A stretch of 18,395 nucleotides of DNA from an uncultured Eggerthellaceae bacterium (GTDB taxonomy: Bacteria; Actinomycetota; Coriobacteriia; Coriobacteriales; Eggerthellaceae). Each line of letters starts with the position of its first letter. Within the stretch, counting starts at the first letter, position 1. This document shows positions 1 through 7,032 of the stretch, one piece after another. The position numbers and the translations under genes are program-made. The stretch is from contig CALBGP010000018.1 in NCBI GenBank assembly GCA_937892845.1, positions 1-18,395 on the forward strand, read 5' to 3'. The notes below the pieces were generated by a model. That model searched no databases and had not been told where the DNA came from. It saw only the letters and a program-made list of their open reading frames with translations.

Positions 1-49
1 GGTAATAATTCAGAAAGAATTCCTTAAGAAACACTGCTTACAAAGTGGA

Positions 50-78
50 TTGCTATTACTAATCGTTGACCGTATTCT
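50..78 (+). promoter_or_regulatory. Possible promoter of the oxidoreductase operon, with upstream direct repeat
   Basis: A TTGCTA box (50-55) and a TATTCT box (73-78) are separated by 17 bases, each matching the sigma-70-type consensus at 4 of 6 positions. Transcription would start near 85, at the foot of the leader hairpin. Upstream, AATTC occurs at 7-11 and again at 18-22, an 11-base period typical of OmpR/PhoB-family direct-repeat operators. The boxes are weak, so this is a tentative call. Confidence 0.3.
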
Positions 79-80
79 CA

Positions 81-131
81 AAGATGCGATGAGGAGATCG
101 CATCTTCAAAGAGAGTTCTTCGGATGAAGAA
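81..131 (+). promoter_or_regulatory. Tandem leader hairpins before the oxidoreductase gene
   Basis: A perfect 10-bp stem (AAGATGCGAT at 81-90 with ATCGCATCTT at 97-106) encloses the loop GAGGAG. A second hairpin, TTCTTC (116-121) with GAAGAA (126-131) and loop GGAT, sits directly before the purine-rich ribosome binding site of the first gene. The second hairpin buries the alternative ATG at 124. The role is not known; mRNA stabilisation or control of translation are both possible. No run of T follows, so neither is an obvious terminator. Confidence 0.5.
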
Positions 132-141
132 GGGGGAGACG

Positions 142-2811
142 ATGGGTTATCTCGAGCGAGTACAGCAATCGTCCAATGTCAGTCGAAGGGGATTCGTCAA
201 AGCGGCGGCTGCCGCCACTGCGGCTCTTTCGGTTGCTGGCTTTGCGGGCTGCGGCCCGAACAATGTGGAAAAAGAAGAGGAAGGCGCCAATGTCGCAGGC
301 GATGGCCGTGATCTGATCACCGGCGAGTGGAAGACTGCAGCATGCTGGCATAACTGCGGCGGCCGTTGCGTGAATAAGGTTCTGGTCCGTGATGGCGTGG
401 TTGTTCGCCAGAAGACCGACGATACCCACGAAGACAGCCAGGACTATCCTCAGATTCGCTCTTGTGCACGCGGACATGCGCAGCGCCAGCAGGTTTTCGG
501 CGCCGATCGCATCAAATATCCTCTGAAGCGCAAGAATTGGAGCCCTGACAATCCGAATGGACATCTCCGCGGTGTCGATGAATGGGAGCGCATCAGCTGG
601 GATGAAGCCCTGGATTACGTCGCAGCCGAGCTGAAGAAGGCCTACGATAACTACGGCCCGACCGGCATCTACCATCTTGGTTGGCCTCTTGGCTACAACA
701 CTCGCATGATGGCCACTATGGGCGGTGCTGTATGCTGCACCAACACCTCTTCCCACGGAACGTATACTTACTGCTTCACCTTCCTGGGTCTTCCGTATCA
801 GGGCGTTGGACCTGGCACGTTGTTCTGCGAAAGCGCCAATGACCGCATGGATCTGGTCAACGCGGAGACCATCGTTCTCTATGGCTGCAATCAGGGCTGG
901 GCATCTCCCGGCAACCACTGCGATTATTTCTGGCGCGCCAAGGAAGCCGGCGCCAACTTCGTCTACGTTGGTCCCGAATACAATGTCACCGCATCTCTGT
1001 TCGAAGCGAAATGGATTCGCGTGCGTCCTGGCACGGATGTGTCCCTGCTGCTGGCCGTTGCCTATACCATGATCACCGAAGATGAGGAAAAGGGCCTGGT
1101 GGATTGGGACTTCCTCAAGAAGTACACCGTGGGATTCACCTCTGATAACATGCCCGCCAATGCGGAGACCGATGAGAATCTGCACGACTACATCTTGGGT
1201 AAGTACGATGGCATTCCCAAGACTCCCGAATGGGCTACCACCATCTGCGGTACTCCCGTTGAGGATATCGTCTGGTTCGCTGAAGCCCTCGGCAAGGACC
1301 ATGCGGTCTCTATCCTGCACAGCTTTGCCGCTGCCCGCAACAAGGGAGCGGAGGACTTCCCCCAGATGCTCATGACCATTGGATGCATGGGCGGCCATAT
1401 GGGCAAGCCCGGGCATTGCTGCGGCACTGCTTTCCATTCCACTGCCGGCACCGGCGGTCCGTCTCTTGTCATGCCCGGATCCACCGGCGTCGACATCAAG
1501 ATGTCTCCGCTCAACTACAACGTTTCCGACCCCGAGCGTTGGCGCCCCGTTCTTGAGGGAAAGTTCATCGACAATGCATCCGGTTTCGGCATTCCCGGGT
1601 ATCCTCAGCAGGCTGTTGAGCGAGAGTGCGATATCCATGTGATCATGAACGACGAGAGCTCCAACTTCCTGCAGAGCAGCCTCGATATCACCAAGGGCAT
1701 TGAGGCGTATCGCAAGGTGGACTTCACCTATTGCAACGCCTATACGCTGACCACTACCGCAAAGTACTGCGACATCATTCTTCCCGCATGCACCCCATGG
1801 GAGAAGATGGCACCCAATATCTACCTTGCGTATTCCAGCCGTGATTACCAGATCTTCCCCTCGAAGATCACCGAGCCCCTCTACGAGGCACGTTCCGATT
1901 TCGATATCGTGTGGGACCTCTCCGAGCGTTTGGGCCTGGACCCCAAAGAGGTTCTGCCCGTCAGCGAGAAGCAGCAGTACTTCAACTTCATCTCCGGCTG
2001 CACTGTCGCTGAGCCTGATGGCGTGACGTATTCTCCGTTGGTGACCATCACTGATGAGGATATTGCGGCATGGGAAGTGGAAGGTGCGCCCCAGGAAGGA
2101 AAGATCGGCCTGCAGGAGCTTCTTGACCGCGGAATCTATCAGGTTGAACGTACTGAAGGCGACGTGTTCTCCAAGTATTTGGGCTACAAGAGCTTCATCG
2201 ATGATCCTGAGGCAAACCCCCGTCCCTCCACGAGCGGTAAGTTCGAGATCTATTGCCAGGACAAGCTCAACTACATCAAGGGAAACAACCCTGACACCAA
2301 GTTCAAGGCATATCCTACGTATACGGTTCCGGTGATGGGCTATGAGACAACGTTCAGCGATTGGGACAATCAGGTGAAGGGCGAGTACCCCTATCTGTTC
2401 TACACACCCCATTACATGCGTCGCGCCCATACTACGCTCAACAACCTCCCTTGGTTGCGTGAAGCGTTCGAGAACCCGGTATTCATCAGCGCACAGGATG
2501 CTGAAGAAAAGGGCATCGTAACCGGCGACACCGTTTTGATCTGGAACCAGTTCGGTAAGACGCTGCGTCGCGCAACGGTTCTCGAGACTCTTGTCCCGGG
2601 CGTTCTCGGTCTGCCCCATGGCTGCTGGGTCGAGATGGACGACGAGACGGGCATTGACCACGGCGGTGCCGAAAACGTTCTGTCCGGCGGATTCTCGAGC
2701 GACACGTTCGTTGCGGGTTACAACAACTACAACATCAACTTCGAGAAATACGATGGCGATCCTCTTGAGCCCGATGCTCTGTGGCCGCAGCGTATCATCG
2801 ATGCCGAATAG
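142..2811 (+). CDS. Tat-exported molybdopterin oxidoreductase, catalytic subunit (DMSO reductase family)
   Basis: This is the catalytic subunit of a complex iron-sulfur molybdoenzyme, expected to reduce or oxidise an unknown substrate outside the membrane with a bis-MGD cofactor. From the ATG at 142 it has 889 residues. The N-terminus carries a Tat motif SRRGFVK (14-20), an Ala-rich hydrophobic stretch and FAGC ending at Cys37, which resembles a lipobox. Cys68, Cys72, Cys76 and Cys108 form the FS0 [4Fe-4S] site. WIRVRPGTD, TTTAKYCDIILPA and the C-terminal dinucleotide-binding domain (about 755-875) are typical of the family. The usual Mo-ligand Ser is not obvious; the equivalent stretch reads HGTYTYC (205-211). 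ATG 142 is preferred over ATG 124 because AAGGGGG lies five bases upstream. The [4Fe-4S] subunit gene follows 13 bases after the stop. The family is certain. The substrate cannot be read: Coriobacteriia carry many paralogues of differing specificity. Confidence 0.93.
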   Translation: MGYLERVQQSSNVSRRGFVKAAAAATAALSVAGFAGCGPNNVEKEEEGANVAGDGRDLITGEWKTAACWHNCGGRCVNKVLVRDGVVVRQKTDDTHEDSQDYPQIRSCARGHAQRQQVFGADRIKYPLKRKNWSPDNPNGHLRGVDEWERISWDEALDYVAAELKKAYDNYGPTGIYHLGWPLGYNTRMMATMGGAVCCTNTSSHGTYTYCFTFLGLPYQGVGPGTLFCESANDRMDLVNAETIVLYGCNQGWASPGNHCDYFWRAKEAGANFVYVGPEYNVTASLFEAKWIRVRPGTDVSLLLAVAYTMITEDEEKGLVDWDFLKKYTVGFTSDNMPANAETDENLHDYILGKYDGIPKTPEWATTICGTPVEDIVWFAEALGKDHAVSILHSFAAARNKGAEDFPQMLMTIGCMGGHMGKPGHCCGTAFHSTAGTGGPSLVMPGSTGVDIKMSPLNYNVSDPERWRPVLEGKFIDNASGFGIPGYPQQAVERECDIHVIMNDESSNFLQSSLDITKGIEAYRKVDFTYCNAYTLTTTAKYCDIILPACTPWEKMAPNIYLAYSSRDYQIFPSKITEPLYEARSDFDIVWDLSERLGLDPKEVLPVSEKQQYFNFISGCTVAEPDGVTYSPLVTITDEDIAAWEVEGAPQEGKIGLQELLDRGIYQVERTEGDVFSKYLGYKSFIDDPEANPRPSTSGKFEIYCQDKLNYIKGNNPDTKFKAYPTYTVPVMGYETTFSDWDNQVKGEYPYLFYTPHYMRRAHTTLNNLPWLREAFENPVFISAQDAEEKGIVTGDTVLIWNQFGKTLRRATVLETLVPGVLGLPHGCWVEMDDETGIDHGGAENVLSGGFSSDTFVAGYNNYNINFEKYDGDPLEPDALWPQRIIDAE

Positions 2812-2824
2812 GTAGGTGCGCATC

Positions 2825-3403
2825 ATGTCGAAAATGGGTTTCTATTTCAATCAGAAGAAATGTGTTGGATGCAGGACCTGCCAGGTTGCCTGCAAGGATA
2901 AGAACGATCTTGAAGTAGGCGAGCTTTTCCGTCATGTGACGTCGTACCAGGCTGGAAAATACCCCAACGCCATGCTGTACCACTATGCAGCGACCTGCAA
3001 TCATTGCATGGATCCCGCTTGCGTGGCTGCATGCCCCAATGGCGCAATGTATGTGGATGAGGAGGACGGTACCGTTCAGCATGACGATACCAAGTGCCTG
3101 GGATGCCAGTACTGCGTCGAGGCCTGCCCCTACAGCGTGCCCGTCTATATCGAAGAGCTGAACCTTACCCACAAGTGCGATGCATGCAAGCAGTTGCGCG
3201 ATGCGGGTGAGCCCCCAGCCTGCGTGGCTGCATGCCCTATGCGCGCTTTGGAATTCGGGCCTTATGACGAATTGCTGGCAGCGCATCCTGAGGCTGTGAG
3301 CGAAATCGCTATTCTCCCGGAGTCTTCTCAGACCAGCCCTTGCACGCTTATCGACCCCAAGGCCGCAGCTTTGGAACCCGACCCGATCGTGACGCCGCTG
3401 TAG
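2825..3403 (+). CDS. Four-cluster [4Fe-4S] electron-transfer subunit (DmsB-like)
   Basis: The 192-residue protein has all sixteen cysteines of a DmsB/NrfC/PsrB-type ferredoxin subunit. They fall in four groups: 13/16/19/23, 58/61/66/70, 91/94/97/101 and 118/121/133/137. It would pass electrons between the catalytic subunit and the quinone pool or another donor. It has no signal peptide, so it is presumably exported folded with its Tat-bearing partner, as known for the family. The start at 2825 follows AGGTAGGTG with suitable spacing; an in-frame GTG at 2816 has a poorer site. The first cluster motif ends in Lys rather than the usual Pro. In DmsABC-type operons a membrane anchor gene would follow, but here a chaperone gene does. 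Confidence 0.93.
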   Translation: MSKMGFYFNQKKCVGCRTCQVACKDKNDLEVGELFRHVTSYQAGKYPNAMLYHYAATCNHCMDPACVAACPNGAMYVDEEDGTVQHDDTKCLGCQYCVEACPYSVPVYIEELNLTHKCDACKQLRDAGEPPACVAACPMRALEFGPYDELLAAHPEAVSEIAILPESSQTSPCTLIDPKAAALEPDPIVTPL

Positions 3404-3414
3404 AATCACGATAA

Positions 3415-3480
3415 TGCCGGGGTTCCGGCAGGGCAATTTGCAACCGCACAGCCGCAGCGATCCCCCTCCGTCGCTGCGGC
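3415..3480 (+). promoter_or_regulatory. Two stem-loops between the ferredoxin subunit and chaperone genes
   Basis: TGCCGG (3415-3420) pairs with CCGGCA (3425-3430). A perfect 10-bp stem follows, GCCGCAGCGA (3451-3460) with TCGCTGCGGC (3471-3480), around a C-rich loop. Only TTGCAG follows, not a T run, so a full intrinsic terminator is unlikely. A partial terminator or an RNA-processing barrier that lowers chaperone expression relative to the enzyme subunits is a reasonable inference. Confidence 0.5.
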
Positions 3481-3502
3481 TTGCAGTCAGAGAGGATAAT
3501 CG

Positions 3503-4174
3503 GTGGATACCAACGAGACCATGATCGCTGCGCTGGCTGGCAGGGCGTTTCTTTACAAGTATCTTTGGCGTGCATTTGCAGGCGAGCCTGACCAGGCCTT
3601 CCTTGATGTTGCTGCGTCGCAGGATGCCGCTGAGGCGTTTTCCGTATTCGCAGGGGATTCATCTTCTGCTGTGCAGCATCAGCGCATGATCGGCGAATTC
3701 GCCGAGACGGCCGACCTGGATGCGCTTTGCAGTGAATATACAAAGCTTTTCATCGGACCCGGTAAGCTTCCCGCGCCGCCATGGGAATCGGTTTACGTGT
3801 ACGGAGAGGATCTTCTCTTCCAGGAGAGCACGCTTGAAGTCCGTCTCGATTACCGTGCTGCCGGTTATCAAGCATCCGGGTACCCGCATGAGGCCGATGA
3901 CCATCTTGCGAAAGAGCTTGGATTCATGTCCGCATTGTCCGAAGAGGCGCAGCGGGCATTCGAACAGGGCGACGGAGAATCCTTCCGCCAGGCGATGTCG
4001 CGTCAGCTTTTGTTTTTAGGTAAGCATCTCAACAGCTGGCTCCCTAAATTCGCCGAACGTTTCGAGTCGGCGGAAAAGCCCAAGGTAGGTCCGTTCTATC
4101 ACGAATTCGTTGCCTTGGCCGTGGCGGTTTGCGCCCAGGATGCGGAAAATATCGAAGAACTCATGAACGCATAG
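3503..4174 (+). CDS. TorD/DmsD-family molybdoenzyme assembly chaperone
   Basis: This is a 223-residue cytoplasmic chaperone of the all-helical TorD/DmsD/NarJ group. Such proteins bind the Tat signal of the molybdoenzyme and hold it until cofactor insertion. Diagnostic stretches are the EYTKLFIGPGKLPAPPWESVY region (78-98) and GYPHEADDHLAKELGFM (126-142) with its conserved Asp-His pair. It starts at a GTG (3503) with AGAGAGGA six bases upstream. The next in-frame ATG at 3521 would remove only six residues. As the third gene after the catalytic and ferredoxin subunits, it is most likely their dedicated maturation factor. The family call is firm; the client is inferred from position. Confidence 0.9.
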   Translation: MDTNETMIAALAGRAFLYKYLWRAFAGEPDQAFLDVAASQDAAEAFSVFAGDSSSAVQHQRMIGEFAETADLDALCSEYTKLFIGPGKLPAPPWESVYVYGEDLLFQESTLEVRLDYRAAGYQASGYPHEADDHLAKELGFMSALSEEAQRAFEQGDGESFRQAMSRQLLFLGKHLNSWLPKFAERFESAEKPKVGPFYHEFVALAVAVCAQDAENIEELMNA

Positions 4175-4197
4175 GTTCCTTCGAGAACAATCGGGCT

Positions 4198-4240
4198 CCC
4201 GCCATGAGCTTGCTCCTGCAGGTTCGTGGCGGGTCCTTTA
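4198..4240 (+). terminator. Intrinsic terminator of the oxidoreductase operon
   Basis: Bases 4198-4213 pair along their full length with 4218-4233: 16 pairs including three G-T wobbles, loop TCCT, outer arms CCCGCCA and TGGCGGG. TCCTTTAT follows. The hairpin begins 24 bases after the chaperone stop codon and separates this operon from the sensor kinase. Confidence 0.85.
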
Positions 4241-4251
4241 TGTAATGCGGA

Positions 4252-4260
4252 TGGTATTAT
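4252..4260 (+). promoter_or_regulatory. Possible extended -10 promoter of the two-component operon
   Basis: TGGTATTAT is an extended -10 (TGn plus TATTAT) 30 bases before the kinase ATG and just after the terminator. No good -35 is present, which is tolerated by extended -10 promoters. Confidence 0.4.
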
Positions 4261-4290
4261 GGCCGGATTGCATCCGATGCGGAGGACGTC

Positions 4291-5997
4291 ATGGACAAGG
4301 TCAAGCTCAAAACAAAATTTGCCGTTTTGCTACTGGTTCTGTTCGCGGTCGCCTTGGTTGGCAACCTTTTCTGGAATACATATGCCCAACGCCAGCAGAC
4401 CGAGGCGGAACTGCGTGAGAAGGGGCAGGTTCTTTCTCAGCAGATGTCTGCCGTATGGGATTTCATGTCGGTCAATCAGGACCGTCTCCTTGAGACGGCA
4501 TATGCGGAAAACGGTGCATATCAAGGGCTCCACTGCGCCATCGTGGGGCGCAGCATCGGCAAGCAGTTCTCCTTTGAATCGGGCTATGAGACCAGGTTCG
4601 TCAACTTCGACCCTCGCAACAAGGAAGATGAGCCGGATGCCTTTGAATCAGAGGCGCTGAACGCATTTCATGCCGATCCGGATCTCAAAGAGTTCTATGC
4701 AGTGACGGAAATCGATGGAGAGCGTGTGTTCCGATATTCGGCTCCCATGAAGATAGAGAAAACCTGCTTGGAATGCCATGGAGAGCCGGCGGGCGAAATC
4801 GACGTGACGGGGCATCCGAAAGAAGGATGGAGCATTGACGACATCGGCGGCGCCATCAGTATCGCCATGCCCATGGAGAGCTATCTTCAGGCTGAGCATG
4901 ATTTGATAGTGCGAAACGTATCCACTTTCGTTTCCATCTTGGTCGTCTGCCTGCTGATCATCTACATCGCCCTGACCCATCTTGTCACGCGTCCGCTGCA
5001 GCGCCTTCGCCAGGCATTCGGCAGCATGCAGGAGGGCAATCTCGATGTCCGGCTGAATGATTCGGAGTCTTCTTACGAGCTGAATGCCGTGGTGTCCGAG
5101 TTCAATGAGATGGCGCATCAGCTATCCGATCTGTATGACAGCCTGGAGTCGCAGGTGGAGGAGCGCACCGCGCAGTTATCGCGCGTCAATGAGGCCTTGA
5201 AGGCCAAGCGCGTGCAACTTGAACATGCCAATGAGCGCCTTCGCAACGAGAACCAATATAAGTCTGACTTCTTGAATATGATGAGCCATGAATTGCGGAC
5301 TCCGTTGACGTCTATCATCGCGTTCTCGGAGATGCTCAACCGTACAGGCGATCCAGTCGACGAGAAAGAGGCGGAGATTCGTCGCGAAATCGAAGCGAAC
5401 AGCCACGTGCTCCTTCTCATGATCAACGACATACTGGAGATGAGCAGGCTCGATGCGGGAAAGACCCAGCTTATGATGGAGACGGTTGATTTGGGCGATA
5501 TCGTCGGGCTGGTCCAGTCGGTGGTTGCCCCTCTGTCGCGCAGGAACAAGGTCGCATTCACCTATTCCATCGATGCTGACGTTCCGCTTGTGACCTGCGA
5601 CGGCGATCGCATTCGCCATGTGCTTGAGAATCTATGCGGCAACGCAATGAAGTTCACGCCAGCAGGTGGGTCGGTGACGCTCCATGTAAGCTATGATGCA
5701 AATGCCGATGAGGTGCTTTTGCGCGTGGCGGACACCGGCATTGGCATTGCAGAGGAGGACCGCGAGCGGATTTTCGAGAAATTCGTGCAGGCTGATTCGT
5801 CTGCATCGCGCCGCTATCGCGGGACCGGGTTGGGGCTTGCCCTGGTGCGCGAATACACTGAGATGCACGGCGGCCATGTCGAGCTTGAAAGCGAGCTTGG
5901 CCGGGGCAGTGCTTTCATTGTGCACCTTCCTGTCAAGCCGGTTTCGGGGTGCGCCGATGCGGCACCTTCGCCATACGGAAGCGAGGATACGGAATGA
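4291..5997 (+). CDS. Membrane sensor histidine kinase with DUF3365 haem-motif domain
   Basis: This 568-residue kinase has a first membrane segment (about 9-29), an external domain (30-205) and a second segment (about 211-230). A HAMP linker (231-285) and a coiled coil (285-325) follow. The dimerisation domain carries phospho-acceptor His333 in MSHELRTP. The ATPase domain shows an N box (LENLCGNAMKF), DTGIGIAEED and RGTGLGLALV. The external domain matches DUF3365/Tll0287-like sensors and contains CLECH (159-163), a c-type haem-binding motif. It probably senses redox state or a small ligand. The ATG has GGAGG five bases upstream. The gene overlaps the response regulator by ATGA, so the two are co-translated. 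Control of the adjacent oxidoreductase operon is inferred. Covalent haem attachment would need a cytochrome c maturation system not seen here. Confidence 0.94.
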   Translation: MDKVKLKTKFAVLLLVLFAVALVGNLFWNTYAQRQQTEAELREKGQVLSQQMSAVWDFMSVNQDRLLETAYAENGAYQGLHCAIVGRSIGKQFSFESGYETRFVNFDPRNKEDEPDAFESEALNAFHADPDLKEFYAVTEIDGERVFRYSAPMKIEKTCLECHGEPAGEIDVTGHPKEGWSIDDIGGAISIAMPMESYLQAEHDLIVRNVSTFVSILVVCLLIIYIALTHLVTRPLQRLRQAFGSMQEGNLDVRLNDSESSYELNAVVSEFNEMAHQLSDLYDSLESQVEERTAQLSRVNEALKAKRVQLEHANERLRNENQYKSDFLNMMSHELRTPLTSIIAFSEMLNRTGDPVDEKEAEIRREIEANSHVLLLMINDILEMSRLDAGKTQLMMETVDLGDIVGLVQSVVAPLSRRNKVAFTYSIDADVPLVTCDGDRIRHVLENLCGNAMKFTPAGGSVTLHVSYDANADEVLLRVADTGIGIAEEDRERIFEKFVQADSSASRRYRGTGLGLALVREYTEMHGGHVELESELGRGSAFIVHLPVKPVSGCADAAPSPYGSEDTE

Positions 5998-6707
5998 ACG
6001 AACCGTACAAGATCATGCTCATCGATGACGACGAGGGTGTTCATACCCTGATTCGCCGTATCGTGGAAGATGCGGGCTATGGATTCGTCCCTGCCTACAA
6101 CGGGGACGATGGCTTGAGGATTCTTGCCGAGCAGCATCCTGACCTGCTGCTTTTGGATGTCATGATGCCCGGGACCAATGGATTCGACGTCTGTGCGGCC
6201 ATCCGCGCGAAAGGGCGGCGCATTCCCATCATCTTCCTGTCGGCAAAAGGCGACATCGTGGACAAGAGCATAGGATTCAAGGCCGGCGGAGACGATTACG
6301 TGGTCAAGCCGTTCAGTCCGGACGAGCTGCTTTTGCGCATAGAGGCCCACCTGCGCCGTCATAAGACCGATCTTGCCTTCGCGAAAGCCGTCAGCCGCGA
6401 AGGCAGCAACAAGACCGGTGATTTGGAAATCGTGTTCAACCATTACGAGGTTTACCTGCGCGGCGAAAAGGTCGATCTGACGGCGAAGGAGTTTGAGATT
6501 CTGGCCCTTCTGGCGTCGAATCCCGGTCAGGTATTCACGCGCAACCAGATTTTCGAGCATATCTGGGGACGTGAGAGCGGCGTCGACGAGAACAGTATCA
6601 CGGTGTTCATGCGCAAGATACGCGAGAAGATCGAGGACAACCCTTCGCAGCCGAAATACCTGCTCACCGTGTGGCGTGTGGGGTACAAGTTCGCCGAGCG
6701 GGTTTAG
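5994..6707 (+). CDS. OmpR/PhoB-family response regulator
   Basis: This 237-residue regulator is the partner of the kinase it overlaps. The receiver domain (about 6-120) has the acidic pocket IDDDE (10-14), phospho-acceptor Asp55 in LLLLDVMMPG, Ser83 at the conserved Thr/Ser position and Lys105 in VVKPF. The winged-helix DNA-binding domain (about 140-237) shows LTAKEFEILALL, the recognition region ENSITVFMRKIREKI and the closing WRVGYKF. The ATG lies in the ATGA overlap with GAGGA six bases upstream. Longer in-frame starts would only run back into the kinase gene. Family members bind direct repeats with about 11-bp spacing; an AATTC repeat of that period lies ahead of the oxidoreductase operon at 7-22. 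Confidence 0.95.
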   Translation: MNEPYKIMLIDDDEGVHTLIRRIVEDAGYGFVPAYNGDDGLRILAEQHPDLLLLDVMMPGTNGFDVCAAIRAKGRRIPIIFLSAKGDIVDKSIGFKAGGDDYVVKPFSPDELLLRIEAHLRRHKTDLAFAKAVSREGSNKTGDLEIVFNHYEVYLRGEKVDLTAKEFEILALLASNPGQVFTRNQIFEHIWGRESGVDENSITVFMRKIREKIEDNPSQPKYLLTVWRVGYKFAERV

Positions 6708-6708
6708 G

Positions 6709-6810
6709 GTCGCGGTCGATTCGCCCCCCCCCGGCGCACCCCCCTCGCACCCCCCCCGCCGCACCCCGCTTCGCACTCTCGGATCGTGCACCCCTCACTT
6801 CGCACAGCGA
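6709..6810 (+). terminator. C-rich, G-poor stretch, possible Rho-utilisation site
   Basis: Directly after the regulator stop lies a stretch with C runs of nine (6724-6732), six (6739-6744) and eight (6750-6757). These are set in repeated GCACCCC units with few Gs. No hairpin-plus-T terminator follows the gene. C-rich, G-poor RNA is the known hallmark of Rho loading, so Rho-dependent termination is inferred. Confidence 0.45.
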
Positions 6811-6822
6811 ATTGACCACTTC

Positions 6823-6973
6823 TGGTCAAAACCGCGAGTTATTGGTGGTTTTCTTCGGGCTGGCGTGCGGGCGCGTTTTTGTGACCTGGGGAAACGTGCG
6901 TGGTTTGGGCGCTTCGGAGGGAGGTTGGTCAAAACCGCGAGTTTTCGGTACCGAAAACTCGCAAATTTGACCA
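6823..6973. repeat. Compound palindromic intergenic element, copy A
   Basis: The 325-base gap between the response regulator and murB holds no convincing gene. After the C-rich tract comes a solo arm, TGGTCAAAACCGCGAGTT (6823-6840), itself preceded by the inverted TTGACCA at 6812-6818. Then come a linker containing TGACCTGGGGAAACG (6882-6896) and a 48-base palindrome (6926-6973) that begins with the same 18-base arm. The palindrome has a perfect 26-bp core (6937-6962, centred on GGTACC) and outer arms TGGTCAAA and TTTGACCA. A second element with the same layout but different arms lies at 13208-13390. Function unknown. Confidence 0.75.
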
Positions 6974-6997
6974 CGAACGGCACAGGCATGGTATCGT
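6967..6997 (+). promoter_or_regulatory. Possible murB promoter overlapping the palindrome
   Basis: TTGACC (6967-6972) and an extended -10 TGGTATCGT (6989-6997) are separated by 19 bases. This is long for a sigma-70-type promoter, but the TG extension can compensate. The -35-like box is the right outer arm of the palindrome, so a protein or structure at the palindrome could affect murB. The -10 lies 35 bases before the ATG. Confidence 0.35.
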
Positions 6998-7032
6998 TTC
7001 GGGACGAAACCCAACCGCTTAGGAGGCCCGCC

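Noticed and set aside
142..2811. Naming the molybdoenzyme dmsA or assigning DMSO as substrate
   Set aside because: Only the family is supported; the metal-ligand region is atypical and no anchor gene is present.
106..2826. 906-codon open frame on the minus strand, longer than the gene opposite it
   Set aside because: It is the complement of the molybdoenzyme gene, has no recognisable domain or ribosome binding site, and arises from the codon bias of the sense gene.
6724..6757. Phase-variable coding tract
   Set aside because: The C runs lie outside any gene I can support, so length change would not switch a protein.
6493..7032. Upstream extension of the murB reading frame
   Set aside because: It runs through the regulator gene in another frame and through the repeat block; AGGAGG fixes the start at 7033.
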